Part shown: piece after piece, positions 58,712-64,000 of the stretch
How positions within the stretch are numbered: the first letter of the stretch is position 1
Layout: every line of letters starts with the position of its first letter
Position numbers and translations under genes: made by a program
Notes under the pieces: generated by a model
Told to the model about the DNA's origin: nothing
The model's input: only the letters and a program-made list of their open reading frames with translations
Database searches by the model: none
Assembly (NCBI GenBank): GCA_025758045.1
Contig: CP107208.1
Coordinates: 1,240,001-1,304,000 of the forward strand
Origin: Oscillospiraceae bacterium
Lineage (GTDB): Bacteria > Bacillota > Clostridia > Oscillospirales > Ruminococcaceae
Reading direction: 5' to 3'
DNA: 64,000 bases

Positions 58712-59125
58712 TTACATAAAGGGCGTGGTATGCTCACGCACACCGGCGTCGCCCCAGGAACCACGGCGGGAGCCTGCGGCGGGCTTGGAAACGCGGCGGA
58801 TGCCGTGGATCACAGCGCCGGAACCCATCACAGTAGCAACAGCGGCAGAAATCGCAGCAATGACCTCGCCGGGGATGCCGCCATTGTCAGCCTTAGCAGC
58901 GGGGGCAGCGGGCTTGGCAGCAGGTGCCGGGGCAGCTTTGGCAGCCGGTGCGGCAGGGGCCTGCGGCTTAGGATCAGCAGGTTTTTTGTTTTTCAGGTCG
59001 AAGAGCTTGCCCTCCAGGGTAATGATGAGGCACAGGGCGACCAGCATGGCAAAAACCAGGGTAATACTGGTCAGCACCACGGTGCCGTCGCTGGCTTCCA
59101 AGGCAAGCAGAGCGAGGTTGGGCAT
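58712..59125 (-). CDS. Na+-translocating decarboxylase gamma-type subunit (OadG-like)
   Basis: 137 residues: one N-terminal membrane helix (~15-35), a cytoplasmic Ala/Pro/Lys-rich linker (~50-90), then a second hydrophobic segment and a short C-terminal domain ending GVREHTTPF. Fits the small gamma/delta subunit that anchors the decarboxylase. AAAGGAGGAAATCCC precedes ATG 59125. An extended -10 (TGCTATAAT, minus strand, TATAAT at 59192-59187) lies about 65 bases upstream. Confidence 0.75.
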   Translation of the reverse strand: MPNLALLALEASDGTVVLTSITLVFAMLVALCLIITLEGKLFDLKNKKPADPKPQAPAAPAAKAAPAPAAKPAAPAAKADNGGIPGEVIAAISAAVATVMGSGAVIHGIRRVSKPAAGSRRGSWGDAGVREHTTPFM

Positions 59126-59401
59126 GGGATTTCCTCCTTTTTGGATGAAGCATAAAACTCTTTTTAACAAAAGGGCATTTATCTGTATTATAGCACAATG
59201 TGAATTATTTTGGTAGATTTTTTTGCAAAAAATTTAACATACCCGTAAATTTGCCCAAGTTCGACCGCAAAGTTCAATTTGTTGGCAAGCGCTGACCACG
59301 TACAAAAAACACATGCCTGTAAAACATGCATAAAAATCAACGGAAATTTTTGCAGCTGCAAGCCAAAACTGACAAAATGCAGCAAACTGTGGCAATTCCC
59401 C
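59126..59401. other. A+T-rich divergent intergenic region
   Basis: Holds the oadG-side promoter near 59190 and the amt promoter at its right end. No gene seen. Confidence 0.6.
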
Positions 59402-59430
59402 TTGACCGTGGGCGCAGACAGTGCTATCAT
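59402..59430 (+). promoter_or_regulatory. promoter of the Amt-PII gene
   Basis: TTGACC (59402-59407) and TATCAT (59425-59430), 17-nt spacer; start near 59437. Confidence 0.7.
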
Positions 59431-59446
59431 AGCGGCAACACAACAA

Positions 59447-59500
59447 ACGGCAAAGGCGCCGGACGGGATAGCAAGCTCCCGCCCGGCGCCTTTTGTTGTT
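59447..59500 (+). terminator. terminator-like hairpin in the Amt-PII leader
   Basis: GGCGCCGG (about 59455-59462) pairs with CCGGCGCC, extended outward by CAAA/TTTTG; TTTTGTTGTTGG follows. It lies within 20 bases of the predicted start and ~70 bases before the gene. Confidence 0.7.
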
Positions 59501-59566
59501 GGTTGCAAAATGCAGTGCCGCATTGTGCGAGGCGACGCTGTGCAAAGTGAGAGAGGGGAATCTGTT

Positions 59567-61282
59567 ATGTACAACTCTGCGGACGTTACCTGGACACTGG
59601 TTGCGGCGTTTCTGGTGTTCTTTATGCAGGCAGGCTTTGCTTTGTGCGAGGCGGGCCTTACTCGTGCCAAGAACACCGGCAATATTCTGATGAAGAATAT
59701 GATGGACTTCTGTATCGGCACGCCCTGCTACTGGCTGGTGGGTTTCGGCATCATGTTTGCCGGCTCCGGCGCACTGATCGGCGGGTTTGACCCGTTCATC
59801 CAGGGCAGCTACGATTTCGGTACCCTGCCGGTCTGGGTCTATGCGGTGTTCCAGACCGTGTTCTGCGCCACAGCAGCTACCATCGTTTCCGGCTCAATGG
59901 CTGAGCGCACCAAGTTCAGCGCCTACTGCTGCTACTCCGCCGCCATCAGCCTGATCGTCTATCCCATTTCCGGCCACTGGATCTGGGGCGGCGGCTGGCT
60001 GGCTCAGCTGGGCTTCCATGATTTCGCCGGTTCCACGGCGGTCCACTTTGTGGGCGGTGTTACCGCCTGCCTGGGTGCCTGGATGCTCGGTCCCCGCATC
60101 GGCAAATATGGTAAGGACGGCAAGGCACGGGCTATCCCCGGCCACAACCTGACCGCCATGGCCCTGGGCGTTTTCATCCTGTGGTTCTGCTGGTTCGGCT
60201 TTAACGGCGGCTCTACCGTCAGCATGACCGGCGATGACACGATGGTTTCCGCGGGCCTCATCTGCTTCAACACCAACCTGGCGGCGGCTCTGGCTACGGT
60301 GGCCGCGCTGATCGTCAGCTGGGTGCGCTACGGCAAGCCCGATGTCTCCCTAACCTTCAACGGTGCGCTGGCCGGTCTGGTGGCCATCACCGCCGGCTGT
60401 GATGTGGTTGACCCCTTCGGCGCGGCCGTGATCGGCATCGTGGCTGGCGTGCTCTGCATCTTCTCGGTGGAATTCTTTGATAACATTGCCAAAATCGATG
60501 ACCCTGTCGGTGCGGTGTCGGTCCACTGCATGAACGGCCTGTGGGGCACGCTGGCGGTCGGTCTGTTTGCCACCGATGGCGGCCTGTTCTACGGCGGCGG
60601 TTTTGCCAAGCTGGGCATCCAGTTGCTGGGTGTTGTCAGTGTGGCGGCCTGGGTTCTGGTCGCGATGACCATCATCTTTACCATCATCAAAAAGACGATC
60701 GGCCTGCGCGTTTCTGAGAAAGAGGAACTGGACGGCCTGGACATCCATGAGCATGGCCTGGCCAGCGCCTACGCCGGTTTTGCCATCAACGATGCCACCT
60801 ACGCTGAGCTGGATGTGAACGAGAACACCGACCTGGGTGAAGATGACATCGCCAAGGCCAGCCCCGAGAAGGTGGCGGCCGCCGTCAAGGTCACCCAGGA
60901 AGCTCCGCTGCCGGCCGAGCTGGATTCCGGCATGCACAAAGTGTCCATCATCGTGCAGCTGGCCAAGTTTGAGAGCCTGAAGCGAGCGCTGAACAAAATC
61001 GGCGTCACCGGCATGACCGTGACCCAGGTCATGGGCTGCGGCATCCAGAAGGGCAGCGGCGAGAAGTACCGCGGCGCCGAAGTGGATGCCACCCTGCTGC
61101 CCAAGGTCAAGGTGGAAGTTGTCGTGAGCAAGATCCCGGTGGAGAAGATCATCGACACCGCCACCAAGGCACTGTACACCGGCCACATTGGCGATGGCAA
61201 GATCTTTGTGTACAACGTGGCCAAGGTGGTCAAGGTCCGCACGGGTGAGCAGGATTACGCCGCCCTGCAGGACGTAGAATAA
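59567..61282 (+). CDS. amt: ammonium transporter fused to a PII regulatory domain
   Basis: 571 residues. The Amt channel (~1-395, eleven membrane segments, with the paired histidines in HFVGG and GHNLTAM positions) is followed by a charged linker (~400-455) and a full PII (GlnB/GlnK) domain from residue 456 to the end. The PII T-loop Tyr-equivalent is Tyr501 (GEKYRG), and the B-loop region is intact. In most bacteria PII is a separate protein that plugs Amt; here they are one chain. Start ATG 59567, eight bases after GAGGGG. Monocistronic; leader terminator upstream. Confidence 0.94.
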   Translation: MYNSADVTWTLVAAFLVFFMQAGFALCEAGLTRAKNTGNILMKNMMDFCIGTPCYWLVGFGIMFAGSGALIGGFDPFIQGSYDFGTLPVWVYAVFQTVFCATAATIVSGSMAERTKFSAYCCYSAAISLIVYPISGHWIWGGGWLAQLGFHDFAGSTAVHFVGGVTACLGAWMLGPRIGKYGKDGKARAIPGHNLTAMALGVFILWFCWFGFNGGSTVSMTGDDTMVSAGLICFNTNLAAALATVAALIVSWVRYGKPDVSLTFNGALAGLVAITAGCDVVDPFGAAVIGIVAGVLCIFSVEFFDNIAKIDDPVGAVSVHCMNGLWGTLAVGLFATDGGLFYGGGFAKLGIQLLGVVSVAAWVLVAMTIIFTIIKKTIGLRVSEKEELDGLDIHEHGLASAYAGFAINDATYAELDVNENTDLGEDDIAKASPEKVAAAVKVTQEAPLPAELDSGMHKVSIIVQLAKFESLKRALNKIGVTGMTVTQVMGCGIQKGSGEKYRGAEVDATLLPKVKVEVVVSKIPVEKIIDTATKALYTGHIGDGKIFVYNVAKVVKVRTGEQDYAALQDVE

Positions 61283-61316
61283 GCGTTACACTATTATAAT
61301 AAGGTATAAAGGTCAG

Positions 61317-61356
61317 TAGAAAAGCGGTGCCGCGTGGGAACGGCACCGCTTTTCTG
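61317..61356. terminator. bidirectional terminator
   Basis: AGAAAAGCGGTGCCG / CGGCACCGCTTTTCT around CGTGGGAA. Confidence 0.92.
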
Positions 61357-61365
61357 TTGTGTTAT

Positions 61366-61905
61366 TTACCCGGCTTTTCCGGTAAAAACGGTATTCAAAA
61401 TCACCAGCTTATCCGGTACCCCGGTCAAAACCATGCCGGTAAAATCCGTGGTGACACCGGCGCAGGATAAAAGGTCGGTCTGGCTGGCTGGATCGGCGGC
61501 GATGTTTTGGGCATTTGCCAAAATGCCTGCCCAGTTGATGTCCAACAGGTCGCGCTGGTCCTGGGTCAGGTCGGTCATCCAATCGGCGGCGGTGGAGGCG
61601 TCGATGTCGGCGCAGCTCAGGTATTCCACCAGCACTGCCGCCGCGCGGGCGCATTTCAGGCTGCCGCCTGCCGTGTCGGCGGAAAAATCCACAAAGCCAT
61701 CCAGCACATTGCACTGCTCGGTGGTGGTATCGCGGGAGGAGGCCGCAGGTGTTTCCGCCGTGGCCGGGGCAGCATCGGACGCAGCTTCCGAAATAACGGC
61801 ACTTGCGGCATCCGACGATGCAGTGCCTGAATTTCCCGGCGCCTGCCCGCAGGCTGTCAGCGTGGCCAGTGACAGGCCCAGCAAAAGGGCAATAGATTTA
61901 CGCAT
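61366..61905 (-). CDS. small lipoprotein of unknown function
   Basis: 179 residues with a signal and lipobox LTACG; a disordered Ser/Ala/Thr-rich linker (~22-60) leads to a compact domain with three or four Cys (CNVLDGFVDF, CARAAAVLVEYLSCAD, LLSCAG). I do not recognise the domain. It may be a surface binding or periplasmic protein. Next to the divergent Cys-rich HxlR regulator; whether the two act together is unknown. Confidence 0.65.
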   Translation of the reverse strand: MRKSIALLLGLSLATLTACGQAPGNSGTASSDAASAVISEAASDAAPATAETPAASSRDTTTEQCNVLDGFVDFSADTAGGSLKCARAAAVLVEYLSCADIDASTAADWMTDLTQDQRDLLDINWAGILANAQNIAADPASQTDLLSCAGVTTDFTGMVLTGVPDKLVILNTVFTGKAG

Positions 61906-61940
61906 AAAATGTCCTCCTAACAGGTTACTTTACAAATATA

Positions 61941-62342
61941 TTATTCACAACAGCCATGCCTTGCGCCGTAGGGGGCGGCGGGCTTATCGCCGCAGCAATT
62001 GCTGCAGGCATTTTTGCGGATATACGCCTGTATATCGTCAAAAATCGGCATCAATGCCTCGCCGTTCGGGGTTAGGCGGTAGTCTACCCGGGGCGGGACC
62101 TCGCCATAATCGATGCGCTCCACCAGCCCATCGGCGGCCAGCTCCTTTAACTGGTTTGAGAGCATCTTGTGGGTCACGCCGTCCAGCAGGCGGCGCAGCT
62201 CGCCATAGCGCAGGGTGCCGTGGGCGCCCACCATAAACAGGATGCGCATCTTCCATTTTCCGCTGATCTGATCCATGACTTCTTCCATTTTATCGCAGCC
62301 AACATCGGCATAGCGGCAGTTACAGTTCGCGTTCGGGTGCAT
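61941..62342 (-). CDS. HxlR-type winged-helix regulator with Cys-rich ends
   Basis: 133 residues. The DUF24/HxlR core includes GKWKMRILFMVGAHGTLRYGELRRLL and VPPRVDYRLTPNGEAL. It has Cys clusters at both ends: CNCRYADVGC near the N terminus and CSNCCG...GCCE at the C terminus, beyond the single Cys of HypR/YodB-type members. Metal or thiol sensing is an inference. Start ATG 62342, after AGGAGG. Confidence 0.85.
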   Translation of the reverse strand: MHPNANCNCRYADVGCDKMEEVMDQISGKWKMRILFMVGAHGTLRYGELRRLLDGVTHKMLSNQLKELAADGLVERIDYGEVPPRVDYRLTPNGEALMPIFDDIQAYIRKNACSNCCGDKPAAPYGARHGCCE

Positions 62343-62536
62343 AGATAACCTCCTGGGGGTACTTTCCAAAAAGTGCGTACTTGTCAAAACGGACAGTATG
62401 ACTATACTGAGTATAGAACAAATTTTCCTGTTTTGCAACTTGTTCCCACTGTAAGTTTGCGGTACAATATTACCGTATGACGCACCCGGGAAACAAAAGC
62501 CCGGAAAAATAACAACAGTAAGGAAGAAAAGTACCT

Positions 62537-63835
62537 ATGCTCGATGATTTATTTGAATTTTTGCAGGGGGCAGTGACCCCCTACCACGCGGCTGCCATAG
62601 CCGCGGCCTGGCTGGATGCAGCCGGTTATACCCGCCTGGAAGAAGCCGATTACTGGAACCTGGAAGCCGGCAAAGGGTACTACATTACCCGCAACGGTTC
62701 CTCGGTCATCGCCTGGCGCGTGCCGGAGCATGCCATCGGTGGTTGGCGCATTGCCGCCAGCCACAGCGATTCCCCGTGCTGGAAAATTAAAAACGAGAAG
62801 GTCGAAAACGACGGCTGCTCCCGCCTGAGCGTCGAAGGCTACGGCGGCATGATCATGTCTACCTGGCTGGACCGCCCGCTGACGGTGGCTGGCCGCGTCA
62901 TGGTCAAGACCGAGGACGGCATCGAGAGCCGCCTTGTCAACATCGATGAGGACCTGCTGGTCATCCCGTCGCTGGCCATCCACATGCAGCGCAACGTCAA
63001 TAAGGGAAAGGAGTTCAACCCCCAGATCGACATGCAGCCGTTGTGGGGCCCCGCTGGATGCCGCACCCTGACCGATGTGCTGTGCGAGGAGCTGAACGTC
63101 CAGCCCGAGGACATCCTCGACCGCGACCTGCAGCTGGTCACCCGTCAGCAGCCTACCTGCATTGGCCCGGACGGTGAGTATCTCCTCGCCCCGCGCATCG
63201 ATGATTTGGAATGTGCCGCCACCACGCTGCTGGCCTTCCTGGATGCTGCCCCCGATTGCGACAGCGCCTGCGCCCCGGTGTGGGCCATGTTTGACAACGA
63301 GGAAGTGGGTTCCTCCAGCCGGATGGGCGCCGAGAGCAGCTACCTGCGGGATGTGCTGGACCGCATCATCGATTCGATCCCCCACAGCGCCCAGGCAAAG
63401 CAGCAGGCCATGGCAAACAGCTACATGCTCAGCGCCGACAACGCCCACGCGGCCCACCCGAACTTCCCGCAGAAAGCCGACCCATGCGCCCCGGTGCATA
63501 TGGGCGAGGGCGTTGTGCTGAAGTACAACGCCAGCCAGAAGTACACCACCAACGCCGTCAGCGGTGCGATTTTCAAGGAAATCTGCCGCAAGGCTGGTGT
63601 GCCGGTGCAGGTGTTCACCAACCGCGCCGATGAGCCGGGCGGCAGCACCCTGGGCAACCTGCAAAGCCACACGCTTCCCATCCCGATGGCGGACATTGGC
63701 CTGGCCCAGCTGGCCATGCACAGCGCGGTGGAGACTGCGGCCGTGGCCGATGCTGACCACATGATCAACGCGGTGGCGGAGTTTTACCGTGTGCATCTGC
63801 GTGCCCTGGGCGATGGCACCTACACGCTGGAATGA
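62537..63835 (+). CDS. apeB: M18 family aminopeptidase
   Basis: 432 residues. The Zn-binding motif ASHSDSP (His-Asp), DDLECA and FDNEEVGSSS (Asp, Glu) and the C-terminal VAEFYR region are those of M18 aspartyl/lysine aminopeptidases. Cytosolic. GGAAGAAAAGTACCT precedes ATG 62537. Its TGA overlaps the start of the next gene (ATGA), so they are coupled. Confidence 0.93.
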   Translation: MLDDLFEFLQGAVTPYHAAAIAAAWLDAAGYTRLEEADYWNLEAGKGYYITRNGSSVIAWRVPEHAIGGWRIAASHSDSPCWKIKNEKVENDGCSRLSVEGYGGMIMSTWLDRPLTVAGRVMVKTEDGIESRLVNIDEDLLVIPSLAIHMQRNVNKGKEFNPQIDMQPLWGPAGCRTLTDVLCEELNVQPEDILDRDLQLVTRQQPTCIGPDGEYLLAPRIDDLECAATTLLAFLDAAPDCDSACAPVWAMFDNEEVGSSSRMGAESSYLRDVLDRIIDSIPHSAQAKQQAMANSYMLSADNAHAAHPNFPQKADPCAPVHMGEGVVLKYNASQKYTTNAVSGAIFKEICRKAGVPVQVFTNRADEPGGSTLGNLQSHTLPIPMADIGLAQLAMHSAVETAAVADADHMINAVAEFYRVHLRALGDGTYTLE

Positions 63836-64000
63836 TCGCCGGCCGTTACGCACCCAGCCCCAGCGGGCGGATGCACCTGGGCAACTTGATGTGCTGCCTG
63901 CTGGCCTGGCTTTCCGCCAAAAGCAAGGGCGGGCAGGTGCTATTGCGCATCGAGGACCTGGACACCCAGCGCTGCCCCCGTGTGTTTGCCGATGCCATCA
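63832..64000 (+). CDS. gluQ: glutamyl-Q tRNA(Asp) synthetase-like protein (5' part)
   Basis: Partial: 56 residues are inside the window. RYAPSPSGRMHLGNL contains the class I HIGH motif (HLGN) and RIEDLDTQRC follows. This short form with that spacing resembles GluQ-RS; a full-length GltX is the alternative and cannot be excluded because the window ends. ATG at 63832 overlaps the apeB stop. Confidence 0.75.
   Translation, partial: MIAGRYAPSPSGRMHLGNLMCCLLAWLSAKSKGGQVLLRIEDLDTQRCPRVFADAI

Noticed and set aside
1..64000. CRISPR arrays, rRNA operons, prophage structural genes
   Set aside because: No regular spaced direct repeats, no rRNA sequence and no phage structural gene are visible.

Overview
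This window is the replication-origin region of a Gram-positive anaerobe, most likely an Oscillospirales/Ruminococcaceae-type gut Clostridium related to Gemmiger, Subdoligranulum or Faecalibacterium. The evidence is the gene order rpmH-rnpA-yidD-yidC-jag-mnmE-mnmG-rsmG-noc-parA-parB on one side of dnaA and dnaN-yaaA-recF-remB-gyrB-gyrA on the other, a moderately high G+C content, SD-type ribosome sites, a pyruvate:ferredoxin oxidoreductase, and a Na+-pumping decarboxylase. The genus is an inference; there is no rRNA gene here.

Layout. 0-3.7 kb: leftward polyamine operon speA-speE-speB behind a ~415-nt structured leader that carries a mutually exclusive terminator/antiterminator pair. 3.7-5 kb: small unknown genes, hairpins and a decayed serine recombinase. 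5-8.7 kb: two lipid/ester hydrolases, aroD and a Big2 lipoprotein. 8.9-11.8 kb: a single-chain MmeI-like (type IIL) restriction-modification enzyme whose specificity region is A+T-rich. 11.8-12.3 kb: tRNA-Glu and tRNA-Met. 12.4-20.6 kb: serS and the leftward parB-parA-noc-rsmG-mnmG-mnmE cluster with parS sites. 20.6-21.5 kb: decayed fragments. 21.5-24.6 kb: jag, yidC, yidD, rnpA, rpmH. 24.6-26.9 kb: dnaA and oriC with DnaA boxes, a GC cluster and four DnaA-trios. 26.9-34.4 kb: dnaN to gyrA. 34.5-38.1 kb: MacB-type ABC exporter with a CARD-like surface protein. 38.2-42.8 kb: trmO and a very strongly codon-biased nifJ. 43-49.3 kb: uppP, a HAD phosphatase, an aminotransferase, an L,D-transpeptidase, an ACP-like protein without the prosthetic-group serine, and ftsH. 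49.4-49.8 kb: a cluster of about ten DnaA-box-like 9-mers. 49.9-51.5 kb: orphan winged-helix regulator and a GHL10 glycosidase. 51.5-56.2 kb: a trehalose PTS island (treR, treP, treC) next to a broken tRNA, an intact tRNA and an integrase remnant. 56.3-64 kb: hydrolase, OadB/OadG, an Amt-PII fusion, a small lipoprotein, a Cys-rich HxlR regulator, an M18 aminopeptidase and the start of a GluQ-like synthetase.

How it fits together. Replication starts between dnaA and dnaN. ParB/ParA act at parS sites, one embedded in a 36-bp palindrome that should also terminate noc transcription and one inside the rsmG coding sequence. Away from the core, the accessory pieces sit at tRNA genes or in fragment-rich gaps. 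A family of short palindromes (core YTACTTTCTTT/AAAGAAAGTAR) decorates gene ends from jag to uppP, mostly in pairs that enclose terminators or the origin.

The strongest candidates for something not described before are the speA leader switch, the palindrome family, the DnaA-box cluster at 49.5 kb, and the parS/terminator dual-use palindrome.
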